A DNA stretch of 64,000 bases from UBA9300 sp032260385 (GCA_032260385.1 JAVVEL010000005.1:1-64000); one strand, 5' to 3'; numbered from the stretch's first letter, positions 42,906 through 52,515 are shown. Translations and numbers: made by a program. Notes: a model not told the origin generated them from the sequence alone.

Positions 42906-45569
42906 TTAACCACATTTAGAAGAGCCGCAATCCTGGCAAAGAAGGCATCCTTCCTGGTAAACCAGGTTGGATGAGCCACACTCCTCGCACTTGCCCTTAG
43001 CCTTTGTACCGTCAGGTATATATCTTTTCAGAGCTCTTTCAACACCATTCTTCCATGTATTTATTGATGCGCTGTCGAGCCTTAATGATCTTACCAGGTT
43101 AACCACGCTTGGGATGGGCATCCCGTGTCTCAGGACACCGGAGATCAGTTTTGCATAATTCCAGAACTCAGGTTTGAACATATGTGACAAACCTCCGAGT
43201 GTATTCTTATAGCCGTACTTGTCGGTATACTGGAAATCATACCTGTTTCTGCCATCTTCATCTTTTGTTTTGACTATTTTTCCCTTCACTATGGAATCAG
43301 GAATGGGAAATATTTCGTTATCGGCCAGGCCGGTAAATATTTCATAGGGCACTCCGTCCTTCAAACCGACAAAGGCTATCCATTTCTCATCATTATTATT
43401 GAACCTTATTATATCGGCATCGAGTACCCTTGGTCTTTTACCTATACCTTCGACTTTATCTTTTTTACCCGATATAAGGACCCCGCTCCTCGAGCCGTCA
43501 CGGTACACCGTTGCTCCCTTGCATCCTGACTCCCAGGCCGTCATATACAGGTCGCTCACAAGATCTTGCTTCACATCCCTGGGTATATTGATAGTTACAC
43601 TGATGGAATGATCGACCCATTTTTGTATCTGTCCCTGCATTCTCACCTTTGCCAGCCAGTCAACATCATTGGCTGATGCCCTGTAGTAGGGTGATTCCTT
43701 TACTATCTCATCAACGTCGTCATCATCCATATTCCTCACCTCATCGGGATCATAGCCGTTTATTCTGAGCCACTCAACAAATTTATGATGAAAGACGTTG
43801 TATTCTTCCCACGAATCTCCCACCTCGTCTTTAAATGTAACCGTTACGTCCTTATCGTTCGGGTTTACCTTCCGCCTTCTTTTATATACCGGCATGAACA
43901 CCGGTTCTATCCCCGAGGTTGTCTGGGTCATCAGGCTTGTGGTACCCGTTGGTGCTATTGTAAGAAGGGCTATATTCCTGCGCCCGTACTCGAGCATATG
44001 ATAGTAGAGGTTTTTATCGGCTTCCTTAATGCGCTGGATAAATGGGTTATTCTTCTCCCTGTCTGAACTGTATATTTCAAAGGACCCTCTTTCTTTTGCC
44101 AGCATGGTTGAAGACCTGTAAGCTTCGACAGCCAGTGTTTTATGTATTTCGGTTGAGAAATCTATAGCCGTATCGCTGCCGTATTCCAGGCCTAAGGCAG
44201 CCAGCATGTCGCCTTCAGCGGTTATGCCTATCCCTGTTCTCCTGCCCTGCCTGGTTTTAAAATGAATATTTTCCCAGAGTGTTTTTTCCACCGATTTGAT
44301 TTCCTCGGTTTCGGGATCATTATTTATTTTATCAAGTATTATTTCAATTTTTTCGAGTTCCAGATCTATGATATCGTCCATTATCCTCTGTGCAAGGTGT
44401 ACATGTTCGGTAAAGAGGTTAAAATTAAATTTTGCCTTTGGGGTAAATGGATTGTCCACATAACTGTATAGGTTAAGGGCCAGCAGCCTGCAGCTGTCGT
44501 AGGGGCACAGGGGTATTTCGCCACAGGGGTTGGTGGAAACGGTTTTATATCCCAGGTCAGCATAGCAGTCTGGCACACTCTCTCTTTCTATTGTATCCCA
44601 GAAGAGCATACCGGGTTCGGCAGACTGCCAGGCATTATGCACTATTTTATTCCACAGTTCTCTCGCATTTATTTCCTTTACGAATTTGGGCTCATCAGAA
44701 TTAATAGGGTATTGCTGTTTGAAAGGACGGTCATTTTTAACCGCTTCCATAAACTCATCGGTTATTTTAACCGACACATTGGCACCTGTTACTTTTCCCG
44801 TTTCAAGTTTTGCATCAATGAATTTTTCAGAATCCGGATGCTTGATAGATATTGACAGCATCAGTGCCCCTCGCCTTCCGTCCTGTGCCACCTCCCTGGT
44901 TGAGTTTGAATACCTTTCCATAAAAGGAACCACCCCTGTTGAAGTAAGCGCACTGTTAAGCACCGGTGAGCCCTGGGGGCGTATATGTGAAAGGTCATGG
45001 CCCACGCCGCCCCTTCTTTTCATCAGCTGCACCTGTTCCTGGTCTATCTTAAGTATTCCGCCATATGAATCAGATTCCCCGTCATTACCTATGACAAAAC
45101 AATTTGAGAGAGAGGCTATCTGGTAATTATTGCCTATTCCTGTCATCGGGCCACCCTGGGGGATGATATACCTGAACTCCTTCAGTGCCTCATAAATTTT
45201 TTCTTCGCTTACGGGCTCCGGGTATTTCTGTTCTATGCGGTATATTTCTTTCGCCAGCCTGCGGTGCATGTCATCAGGAGTCTTTTCATACAGCCTGCCG
45301 TAAGAATCTTTCAGCGCATACTTATTGGCCCATACCCTTGCAGCAAGATCATCTCCCTTAAAATATTCTATTGATGCCTTTATAACTTCCTCATGACTGT
45401 AGGTTTTTATTTTGCCACTATCTTCAGCCTCCTTTTTACCGGACTCTTTCCGGGTAATATGGTCTTCCCCGGTTTTCGTTTTATCGACTTTTGTTGGCAA
45501 GTCACTTTTCGTTTCTTTCATTTCCTTTTGTGAGGTAAGAGCGGGTTCATCGACAAAAAGTTCTCCCAT
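42906..45569 (-). CDS. nrdJ: Adenosylcobalamin-dependent ribonucleotide reductase (class II)
   Basis: An 887-residue enzyme that reduces ribonucleotides to deoxyribonucleotides. The active-site pattern is intact: the first redox Cys in LSNCFVIG, the loop NPCGEIPLCPYDSC with the thiyl-radical Cys, and APTGTTSLMTQTTSG near the base of the site. The N-terminal 80 residues are charged and low-complexity. The C-terminus carries a Cys-rich tail (CEECGSSNLVYQEGC-LLCQDCGSSKCG), which holds a zinc-ribbon-like element and the swinging redox Cys pair. Class II enzymes work with or without oxygen but need B12. No cobalamin riboswitch was recognised upstream. Confidence 0.95.
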   Translation of the reverse strand: MGELFVDEPALTSQKEMKETKSDLPTKVDKTKTGEDHITRKESGKKEAEDSGKIKTYSHEEVIKASIEYFKGDDLAARVWANKYALKDSYGRLYEKTPDDMHRRLAKEIYRIEQKYPEPVSEEKIYEALKEFRYIIPQGGPMTGIGNNYQIASLSNCFVIGNDGESDSYGGILKIDQEQVQLMKRRGGVGHDLSHIRPQGSPVLNSALTSTGVVPFMERYSNSTREVAQDGRRGALMLSISIKHPDSEKFIDAKLETGKVTGANVSVKITDEFMEAVKNDRPFKQQYPINSDEPKFVKEINARELWNKIVHNAWQSAEPGMLFWDTIERESVPDCYADLGYKTVSTNPCGEIPLCPYDSCRLLALNLYSYVDNPFTPKAKFNFNLFTEHVHLAQRIMDDIIDLELEKIEIILDKINNDPETEEIKSVEKTLWENIHFKTRQGRRTGIGITAEGDMLAALGLEYGSDTAIDFSTEIHKTLAVEAYRSSTMLAKERGSFEIYSSDREKNNPFIQRIKEADKNLYYHMLEYGRRNIALLTIAPTGTTSLMTQTTSGIEPVFMPVYKRRRKVNPNDKDVTVTFKDEVGDSWEEYNVFHHKFVEWLRINGYDPDEVRNMDDDDVDEIVKESPYYRASANDVDWLAKVRMQGQIQKWVDHSISVTINIPRDVKQDLVSDLYMTAWESGCKGATVYRDGSRSGVLISGKKDKVEGIGKRPRVLDADIIRFNNNDEKWIAFVGLKDGVPYEIFTGLADNEIFPIPDSIVKGKIVKTKDEDGRNRYDFQYTDKYGYKNTLGGLSHMFKPEFWNYAKLISGVLRHGMPIPSVVNLVRSLRLDSASINTWKNGVERALKRYIPDGTKAKGKCEECGSSNLVYQEGCLLCQDCGSSKCG

Positions 45570-45880
45570 TGACAGATCAATTTTTTGGATTTTACTTGAA
45601 AATTAGCTAGTTCGACTTATAATTGGTAAGCCTCTCAGGTTTTGCTAAAATAAGAAAGGACCTCAGGCGATGCAAGTCATAATTATTAACAATCAGCCCT
45701 AGTTATCAACTTGCAGATCTATATGCCTCTATAACAGTTCTTTCCACAGATAAGAACCGGGACAGTCCACGCTATTTTAGCTGCTGTTTTTTTCACAGTC
45801 GACACATGCCCCCCGGGCTGTTAAAACAAAAAAGGAAGGCAAAAATTCCTTCCTTTTTTGATATAATTCCGTGATATTAA
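45570..45880. other. Intergenic region upstream of nrdJ
   Basis: A 311-bp gap with no gene. Its distal end carries the terminator of the next minus-strand gene (45827-45860). The middle contains AGTTATCAACTTG and TTTCCACAGATAAG, loosely like DnaA boxes, which occur before ribonucleotide reductase genes in other bacteria; these matches are weak. No B12-box or NrdR-box was recognised, and no clear TAnnTTTG element for nrdJ. Confidence 0.45.
45827..45860 (-). terminator. Bidirectional Rho-independent terminator
   Basis: A perfect 13-bp inverted repeat, CAAAAAAGGAAGG (45827-45839) with CCTTCCTTTTTTG (45848-45860), has an 8-nt loop and supplies a U-run in either direction. It lies 21 bp after the stop of the minus-strand lipoprotein gene. 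Confidence 0.85.
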
Positions 45881-47632
45881 TCAATTCGCAGTAGGTCCTT
45901 CATCGAGTGTAAACTCAGGATTGGGACCTGCCTTGGTAACCTGGAATTTCATTGAATATCTGCCGGCCACTCCGCTGTAGGTATCAAAGGTAACGATATA
46001 GAAAACATCAATACCGCTAACCTGGGCCACGGCATCAGGGTATTTCGTTGGCAGCAGTGCTTCACCAATTGCAAATTCCAATGCATCTTCCCATGAATCG
46101 AAGACCGTATCATCGAAGTTACCGCTGCGGATATCGAAATTACCGTAATAGGCGCTGGCTCCGGAATAAAATTCAGCGGTACCGTATGAATCTACGTAGC
46201 TGGCTCCAATATTATTCTTAACATAGTTAACAATTATCATATAGTCGCTGCTGCCCATTGTAAACATAACAGTGGGATCGAAGACCCAGTCAGTGCCGTT
46301 ATGAATAAATTGATCCTGCTTTGCCGTATATGGATTATATGGTGTCCACATATTATCAAAAATGAATTCCATTGCCCTTACGGTAGTTGAGCCACTTGAA
46401 TAGTACCTGTATGACACGGCCTTCTTGTCACCCTGCTGTGCATAGGGATACATTTCATCCAGCATCTGGGGTATGTAATTCTCGGGCCTGTCGGTGCTTG
46501 AGAAGTTGTTATACTTCCCCGGTGCTCCCATATTGTCATAATCTGCCGAGCTTAGGTAATGCACTCCGTCCATTGCTACCCATTCGCTTCCGTCAAACTG
46601 GAAATACATGCCCCTGTCTTCCTTTACGGTGCTTGAATAGACAAGGAAATCTTCTGAAGGGCCGTCAACCAGTTCAAAGGTGGCCGGTGGTCCGGAAGCC
46701 GTACATTCATAAACAACATAGTAGGTATGCCCTGATCCGTCGTAGGTATCGTACTGTATATTATAATATACCGTCTGTCCCTCAATTTCCGGTACGGCAT
46801 CGGGGTAGGTCTGTTCGAGCCAGTAAACAATAGCCAGCTGTAAACGCTCATCAATCAGTGTTCTCCTTTCTGTCATGTTAAGACCTTCAAAACCTGCAAC
46901 CCAGGTAGTATCATCACCTGTAATGTCCATTATCCTTTCTGATACACGGGCATCAAAGTTAGTATAGTAAGCACTTGCCCCGTAATAGTATTCACTATCT
47001 CCGTAGCCGCTTACATAATCCGGGTTAATGTCATTGGCCACGTGATCAACTATTACCTGGAAGTCGTCTGACTGCATTGCATAAACAACAGAGGGATCAT
47101 TTATTTCGGCGGCATACTTATAGAGGGCCAGCACTACATCGTCCTCTGCCGCATCGGGATATTCTGCCTCAAGGAAGCCGGGAATATAATCTTCCGGTTT
47201 ATCATCGCCGATCAAGGTTTTGAAGGTCTGGTTGTCTCCGCCCATTGAGTTATAATCGTCATCGCTTACATAGTATGTTTCGGGCCGGTAATAATTATCA
47301 AGGTATTCAGGATAACCCATAAAGAAGTTGTATCCTATCTTACCGACCGAGTTTTTACCCAGTGCAGGGTAGAGCTCTTCGATATAAGCGGGCAGATACA
47401 ATGAAGCGGGGTATTCATCGCTGAAAGCTTCATTATCTTCGATAAAGTCAGCCGCATCACCGTTTGAGGTCATATCTGCTATTGCAGCATAATCATCAGA
47501 GCCCAGGTCATAGGTAAATTCTGCTGCATAGCCTGTATCCATATCCTCCATTGCGTCATAGATCTCAGCCATGGGATCGCACGATGCGAGGATGAGGAAA
47601 AGTGTCATTAAGAAATATATTGCTTTTTTCAT
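45881..47632 (-). CDS. Receptor-associated lipoprotein with internal duplication
   Basis: The ATG at 47632 (MKKAIYFLMTLFLILASC) gives a lipoprotein signal with lipobox LASC. The 583-residue mature part is very rich in Tyr and Asp. It is internally duplicated: an xYxSxxDYxxMG...YIPxxLxxxYPxA block occurs near residues 120 and 357, and a block like DDFQVIVDHV...YYYGASAYYxNFDxR occurs near 180 and 454, ending in a YxVxYDTYDG-type strand each time. No SusD/TPR features are present. It lies 39 bp after a TonB-dependent receptor gene, in the position that SusD lipoproteins hold in sus-like pairs, so it is likely the surface partner of that receptor. Ligand unknown. Confidence 0.7.
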   Translation of the reverse strand: MKKAIYFLMTLFLILASCDPMAEIYDAMEDMDTGYAAEFTYDLGSDDYAAIADMTSNGDAADFIEDNEAFSDEYPASLYLPAYIEELYPALGKNSVGKIGYNFFMGYPEYLDNYYRPETYYVSDDDYNSMGGDNQTFKTLIGDDKPEDYIPGFLEAEYPDAAEDDVVLALYKYAAEINDPSVVYAMQSDDFQVIVDHVANDINPDYVSGYGDSEYYYGASAYYTNFDARVSERIMDITGDDTTWVAGFEGLNMTERRTLIDERLQLAIVYWLEQTYPDAVPEIEGQTVYYNIQYDTYDGSGHTYYVVYECTASGPPATFELVDGPSEDFLVYSSTVKEDRGMYFQFDGSEWVAMDGVHYLSSADYDNMGAPGKYNNFSSTDRPENYIPQMLDEMYPYAQQGDKKAVSYRYYSSGSTTVRAMEFIFDNMWTPYNPYTAKQDQFIHNGTDWVFDPTVMFTMGSSDYMIIVNYVKNNIGASYVDSYGTAEFYSGASAYYGNFDIRSGNFDDTVFDSWEDALEFAIGEALLPTKYPDAVAQVSGIDVFYIVTFDTYSGVAGRYSMKFQVTKAGPNPEFTLDEGPTAN

Positions 47633-47671
47633 TTTATCCGTTTTAAATATTATTGTATGCATACTTTGGGC

Positions 47672-50221
47672 TTAAAAATCTATCTTCAGGCTTATCGACC
47701 ATGAACGTCCCCATCCGTAATACACCAGTGCATCCGGCCAGGAATGCGATGCACCGTCGCGGGCATCGGAAATATATTCAGTATCGAAAAGGTTATTTAC
47801 ATTACCCACCAGGGTTGCACGGTACTGGCCCAGGTCAAACCTGTATCTCATAAACAGGTCAACGAGCTGGTAGGAAGGGAGCTCCCATGCATCGGGATTT
47901 TCCCCTCCGGCAGGTTCCGAGGTGCGTCCTTCCGGATCAAAATATGCAAAAAGCTTATCGTAATAATTATAATCGACCCCGAACTTGAGTCCGGCCAGTA
48001 ATTCATAAGACACATTCAGAGCAGATGTAATCTGGGCAGCATCACCTACATGCACATCAGCGATATAGACTGACTGTGTTGCGATCAGGTTCTGGCTGTC
48101 ATCATAGAAACGTGCATCAATGATGTCATTCATCCATCTCCAGTCACCTATTGAAGCCATACCGCTAATGGTAAGTTTATTGACGGGCCTGGATGTGAAG
48201 TCTATCTCTATCCCTTTATGCAGGGCATTGATGCCTTCAAGGTTGGCAAACCTGTCAACGCCGTTATCCCTGTAACCAATAACCCTTGATTTGTCTTTCC
48301 ATGTAGTATAGTAAGCATTTACATTAGCAGAAATAAAGCTGCTTCGGAAGCCATAGCCCAGTTCAAATGAGAGTACTTTCTCATTGGGGGCATCAGCGTT
48401 GGCATCATTTGTATAATTATAGAATACGGTCCTGAAATCAGGCTGGTTCTGGAAATAGCCTGCATTAAGGAAAACATTATGAGCACCTGTCAGGTTATAG
48501 TTGGCTCCTCCCTTGAAGCTGTAGCCAAGGAAATTATACTTTTCTGAAAAAGCTCCCGAGCCATCATGAGTCTCAAGGAAATATTCAACCCTGGTATAAG
48601 ACTTATTTGACAGGGCTCCTGCGACGAAGGCAGTAAGGTCTCCAAAATCGGCTTCACCCTGACCGAAGACTCCCTGCCAGCCAACGAGTCCGTCATTGTA
48701 GTAATCAATCTTGTCGCCCACGGCAGCAGTATTGTTTGGATTATTGATATCGCTGTTGTCAAGGAAATATTCTCCGCCCAGCAGGTCAATGACTTCGCGG
48801 AAATGTATCCCCTTGTAATACCTGAGGTCTACACCACCTGTTACTGTAAGCCAGTCCTGTGTGTAAGTTGCATTCGACAGGATGCCTGTCCAGAAATGGT
48901 CATTTCTTGATGACCTTATTATGGTTTCTGAACCCCCGGCACCATTTACTATGTTCTCATCCACTATCCTGTCTATATCAGGCTGGTTCTCCCTGAGGTA
49001 GCCGGGATCATAGAATTTTTCCAGACCCAGGGGGCCTGTTCCTCCTCCCGTACCTATTGACAGGTAGGCGGCAGTTGATATATTCAGGTTCTCATTCAGG
49101 TCCCAGAAATGGTTGAGGATACCCATTGGTTTATGGTAGTAGTTTTTTCTTACGTGATAAACTTCTCCGTTCTTGTATCCCCAGTCGGAGTTATAATAAA
49201 TGCTGTTGATCCTGGGATCCTTATAGGTGCTTATCAACATGCTTGTACTTCTCTGTCCGTGCCACTGAGGAGCACCAAAGACAGAAAAGGCCAGCCTGTG
49301 TTTGTTATTTACAAGCTTTGATATATTTAGATAATATGAATACGATTCATACTGTGTTCCGTCAACCAGACCGTCACCACTTGATTTGGCTATTGAGAGG
49401 GTAGTTGCCCAGTTATTGTCAGTAAGCCCTGAAGAGAGTGTGAAACCCATCTTGGTATAAGCATTGTTACCAACAGCATAATATACATTTCCGCCCTGTT
49501 CGGCATCTGTGGTTTTGGTAAGGATATTAATCGTTCCTCCAAGTGAGGGAAGGGCAATTTTAGCCGCTCCCAGACCTCTCTGTACCTGCATGGTCCTTGT
49601 AACTTCTGACAGACCTGCCCAGTTTGACCAGTAAACCCATCCGTTCTCCATGTCATTTACAGGCACCCCGTTTATCATTACGGCAGAGTTACGGGCATTG
49701 AAACCACGGATATTGATCCTTGAATCGCCGAAGGCACCACCCTGCTTGGTGGCATATACCCCGGGGGTTGATTTCAGTATTTCGGGGAATTCCTGCATTC
49801 CCAGCCTTTCCTCTATAAAGGCCGGTTTAATATTTGCCACCGGAACAGGAGTCTTCCTGTCAATGGCAATATTGGCAAAAACCGATACTTCGGCCAGGCC
49901 TACAGCATCGCTTTCCATTACTAAGGTCCCCAGGTCAATCTCCGAGCCTGTTAGTTGTACATTCCTTTCAATCTGGAGCATGCCCACAAAAGAAATTACC
50001 AGGACATAACTGCCTTCAGCCTGTGTTCGGAGGGTAAATTTGCCCTCAAGGTCAGCTACCGTACCGATAGTTGTCCCGTCAAGATATACATTGGCCCCAA
50101 CTATTGACTCCCCCTGGGAATCAACAATCCTGCCTTTTATAATGGTCGTCTGCTGACCGTAAACATTAGTGACGCAAACAAATATCGCAAGCAGCGACAT
50201 TAAAAGAATTCGCTTTTTCAT
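47672..50221 (-). CDS. TonB-dependent outer-membrane receptor
   Basis: An 849-residue receptor. After the signal peptide (MKKRILLMSLLAIFVCVTNVYG) comes a CarboxypepD_reg-like domain (about residues 28-110: GRIVDSQGESIVGANVYL), a plug domain (about 120-240, with INIRGFNARNSAVMINGVPV) and a 22-strand barrel ending SISLKIDF, with the final Phe expected for outer-membrane insertion. It is shorter than true SusC proteins, and the downstream lipoprotein is not SusD. The substrate cannot be read from the sequence. The divergent neighbour is a NarL-type two-component system, with a perfect palindrome in between. Confidence 0.9.
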   Translation of the reverse strand: MKKRILLMSLLAIFVCVTNVYGQQTTIIKGRIVDSQGESIVGANVYLDGTTIGTVADLEGKFTLRTQAEGSYVLVISFVGMLQIERNVQLTGSEIDLGTLVMESDAVGLAEVSVFANIAIDRKTPVPVANIKPAFIEERLGMQEFPEILKSTPGVYATKQGGAFGDSRINIRGFNARNSAVMINGVPVNDMENGWVYWSNWAGLSEVTRTMQVQRGLGAAKIALPSLGGTINILTKTTDAEQGGNVYYAVGNNAYTKMGFTLSSGLTDNNWATTLSIAKSSGDGLVDGTQYESYSYYLNISKLVNNKHRLAFSVFGAPQWHGQRSTSMLISTYKDPRINSIYYNSDWGYKNGEVYHVRKNYYHKPMGILNHFWDLNENLNISTAAYLSIGTGGGTGPLGLEKFYDPGYLRENQPDIDRIVDENIVNGAGGSETIIRSSRNDHFWTGILSNATYTQDWLTVTGGVDLRYYKGIHFREVIDLLGGEYFLDNSDINNPNNTAAVGDKIDYYNDGLVGWQGVFGQGEADFGDLTAFVAGALSNKSYTRVEYFLETHDGSGAFSEKYNFLGYSFKGGANYNLTGAHNVFLNAGYFQNQPDFRTVFYNYTNDANADAPNEKVLSFELGYGFRSSFISANVNAYYTTWKDKSRVIGYRDNGVDRFANLEGINALHKGIEIDFTSRPVNKLTISGMASIGDWRWMNDIIDARFYDDSQNLIATQSVYIADVHVGDAAQITSALNVSYELLAGLKFGVDYNYYDKLFAYFDPEGRTSEPAGGENPDAWELPSYQLVDLFMRYRFDLGQYRATLVGNVNNLFDTEYISDARDGASHSWPDALVYYGWGRSWSISLKIDF

Positions 50222-50260
50222 GTATAGTAGAATTTAGATTAGAAATAATATCTATTGAGG

Positions 50261-50429
50261 TTATTAACAGTTTTGTATAGCCCATAATTCTGTAAACGAT
50301 TAGGTCTCCTTAAATCGGGGCTCTAATATAAAGCTTTGCTCCTCCATACCTGTTACATTTAGCTTACATTTTATATACAAAAAAAGGGAGCTTTATGAAC
50401 AGTTTATTAACAGTTGGCTGTTAATAAAC
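50261..50429. promoter_or_regulatory. Palindrome and repeated TTATTAACAG motif between receptor and sensor kinase
   Basis: GTTTATTAACAG (50402-50413) and CTGTTAATAAAC (50418-50429) form a perfect 12-bp inverted repeat with a 4-bp spacer. The half-site core TTATTAACAG also occurs alone at 50261-50270, so the divergent gap of 304 bp (50222-50525) has three copies. This is a likely operator for a dimeric regulator. A TAATTTTG element at 50493-50500 could be the -7 box of the kinase gene. Nothing else was recognised in the gap. Confidence 0.5.
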
Positions 50430-50525
50430 CGGATCTTTGTAGCGACCGCTTCCATGATTGTCGTTTATTAGGCTCAGACCGGAATATTCTCTTAATTTTG
50501 TATTGTTAAACAAAAACGTAAGCAT

Positions 50526-51482
50526 ATGATACGTTTACTTGCCCTTGTAATTTCCATAGGGCTGCAGATTGTTGCGGCATCTATAGCCCTTCGCTTTATG
50601 AAGCTTACTAAGTACCGTCTTTCATGGATACTCCTGTCACTGGCCTTCACGTTTATGGCAGGAAGGAAAATAATCCACCTCATTGAGCTTATGCGCGGCG
50701 AAGAAACAATGCGGGTGGCAGTGCTTGATGAATGGCTTGGGGCCTTCATCTCGATATTGATTTTCGGAGGAGTGATTCTGATAAGGGAACTGTTCCTTTC
50801 GCTTAAAAGAGCCGAGATTGACAGGGTGAGATCAGAGAGAAAGGTGCTTCATGCCATAATCAATACGGAGGAAAATGAGAGAAAACGCTTTGCCAAGGAT
50901 CTCCATGATGACCTTGGCCCCCTCCTTTCAACAGTCAAAATGTCAATTACAGCTCTTGCAGCCAGGGCAGGAGATCCGGTCGATAAAGACATCATAAATA
51001 ATGCAAGCCATGTGGTAAATGAGGCAATATCAACCATTAAAGATATCTCGAACACTCTTAGCCCACACGTGCTTACAAATTTCGGCCTTGTAAGCGCAAT
51101 AAGTTCCTTCATAAAAAAAATTAATAAAGCCGGTGATGTAATTTTCACCTTCAACAGCAATGTTGGTGAAAAGCGACTGGATGGGGATATTGAAGCAGTC
51201 ATGTACAGATCGGTTTGCGAATTGATAAACAATACACTTAAACATTCAGGAGCATCGAACATAATTATTGACCTGAATATCCACGGAAATTTTATTATTT
51301 TGCAATACAAGGATGACGGCAGAGGTTTCGACACTACTATTCTTGACAGTGAAGAAAACATGGGGATGGGCCTTTCCAACATAAAGACCCGTGTAAAATC
51401 AGTGAACGGTATCTTTGTCCCTGAAAGCAGAAAGGGAGAGGGCATGCAGGCTTTAATAAAAATAAACATCAGGGAAGATTAA
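50526..51482 (+). CDS. NarL-type membrane sensor histidine kinase
   Basis: A 318-residue kinase with an N-terminal membrane region of three helices (about residues 3-22, 34-52 and 74-93) and no large sensor domain, followed by a HisKA_3 dimerisation domain. The phosphoacceptor is His127 in RFAKDLHDDLGPLLS. The HATPase domain has the N-box VCELINNTLKHSGAS and a GRGFD-type loop (KDDGRGFDTT), then GMGLSNIKTRV. Without a periplasmic domain the signal is likely sensed within the membrane. The partner regulator gene starts 7 bp downstream. Confidence 0.9.
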   Translation: MIRLLALVISIGLQIVAASIALRFMKLTKYRLSWILLSLAFTFMAGRKIIHLIELMRGEETMRVAVLDEWLGAFISILIFGGVILIRELFLSLKRAEIDRVRSERKVLHAIINTEENERKRFAKDLHDDLGPLLSTVKMSITALAARAGDPVDKDIINNASHVVNEAISTIKDISNTLSPHVLTNFGLVSAISSFIKKINKAGDVIFTFNSNVGEKRLDGDIEAVMYRSVCELINNTLKHSGASNIIIDLNIHGNFIILQYKDDGRGFDTTILDSEENMGMGLSNIKTRVKSVNGIFVPESRKGEGMQALIKINIRED

Positions 51483-51489
51483 ATAAATT

Positions 51490-52131
51490 ATGAATAAGAT
51501 AAAAATTCTACTGGCCGATGATCACCAATTATTCAGGAACGGTCTGAAGATCTTGCTGGATGCTTTTGATGAATTTGAAGTTTCAGGAGAAGCCTGCAAC
51601 GGGGAAGAGGTTCTTAAAATAATTGAAAATACTGAATGCAATATTGTCCTGATGGATATTGACATGCCCCTTATGGATGGTATAGAGGCAAGCCGCAGGG
51701 CCCTTGAGATTAATCCCGGTCTGAAGATTATTGCCCTGTCGATGTATGGTGAAGAAGAATATTATCAACGGATGGTTGAGGCAGGAGCAAAGGGCTTTAT
51801 CTTAAAGGATTCAGATATTACCGAAGTAAAAGATGCCATCCTTACGGTTTACCAGGGAGGCAATTATTTCTCCCAGGAACTGCTTCAGCATGTTATTCAG
51901 AAAATAAAGTCAAGGGAAACCGAGACCAGGCACGCCAATCTTTCCAAACGGGAAAAGGAAATACTGCTTAAGATATGTGAAGGCTTATCGAACCAGGAAA
52001 TAGCCGACACGCTTTTTATAAGCAAAAGAACTGTCGACAAGCACAGGGCTAACCTTCTCAGCAAGACCCAATCCAAAAACACTGCCAGCCTCATACTGTA
52101 CGCTATTAAAAACAAGATAATAGAAGTGTGA
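51490..52131 (+). CDS. NarL/LuxR-family response regulator
   Basis: A 213-residue regulator: receiver domain with acidic pair (LLADDHQLF), phosphoacceptor Asp56 in LMDIDMPLMDG and Lys in FILKDSD; C-terminal LuxR-type helix-turn-helix with LSKREKEILLKICEGLSNQEIADTL... starting near residue 147 and the recognition helix SKRTVDKHRANL. It forms an operon with the preceding kinase. NarL-type proteins bind inverted repeats as dimers, so the palindrome upstream of the kinase and receptor genes is a natural candidate target. Confidence 0.93.
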   Translation: MNKIKILLADDHQLFRNGLKILLDAFDEFEVSGEACNGEEVLKIIENTECNIVLMDIDMPLMDGIEASRRALEINPGLKIIALSMYGEEEYYQRMVEAGAKGFILKDSDITEVKDAILTVYQGGNYFSQELLQHVIQKIKSRETETRHANLSKREKEILLKICEGLSNQEIADTLFISKRTVDKHRANLLSKTQSKNTASLILYAIKNKIIEV

Positions 52132-52152
52132 CCCTAAACATTAAGCGCTACC

Positions 52153-52515
52153 ATGCCAAAATCTCATTCCCTGGGGAAAAACGGCGAACTCCTTGCAATT
52201 AACTATCTCATTGATAAGGGCTACAGGATACTGGAAAAAAACTGGGTCACGGGACGCAAGGAAATAGACATAATAGCTGAAGACGACAAATTTATAATCT
52301 TCATCGAAGTAAAAACCAGGATGGCTGATTTCCGGCTCCATCCCAGGGAAGCTGTTTCTGTACCCAAGCAACGCAATATTATATACGCGGCACAAAATTA
52401 TATCCGTAGTAACAATATTGAAAAGGAGGCCAGGTTCGATATAATTACCCTTGTTATTGATGGCAGCGGACATGAGCTTGAACATATCAGGGATGCCTTT
52501 TATCCCACTCTATAA
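52153..52515 (+). CDS. yraN: YraN family (UPF0102) nuclease-fold protein
   Basis: A 120-residue protein of the usual length for the YraN family, which has a PD-(D/E)xK endonuclease-like fold. The pattern is intact: GKNGELLAINYLIDKGY with the first Glu, then the Asp of RKEIDIIAED, then the FIEVKTR motif (E-x-K), followed by QRNIIYAAQNYI. Activity is poorly defined in the family; a Holliday-junction-resolvase-like role has been proposed. It starts 21 bp after the NarL-type regulator, which may be only positional. Confidence 0.92.
   Translation: MPKSHSLGKNGELLAINYLIDKGYRILEKNWVTGRKEIDIIAEDDKFIIFIEVKTRMADFRLHPREAVSVPKQRNIIYAAQNYIRSNNIEKEARFDIITLVIDGSGHELEHIRDAFYPTL

Noticed and set aside
45570..45880. 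Cobalamin riboswitch or NrdR site upstream of nrdJ
   Set aside because: No B12-box-like or NrdR-box-like sequence could be found on either strand by eye; DnaA-like matches were too weak to annotate.
45881..47632. SusD-family lipoprotein
   Set aside because: The gene order fits a sus-like pair, but the protein has no TPR-like helices or SusD motifs and instead consists of two copies of a beta-rich Tyr/Asp domain.
50849..51469. A 206-codon minus-strand open frame opposite the sensor kinase
   Set aside because: It lies entirely within a kinase gene with intact catalytic motifs and has no domain of its own.
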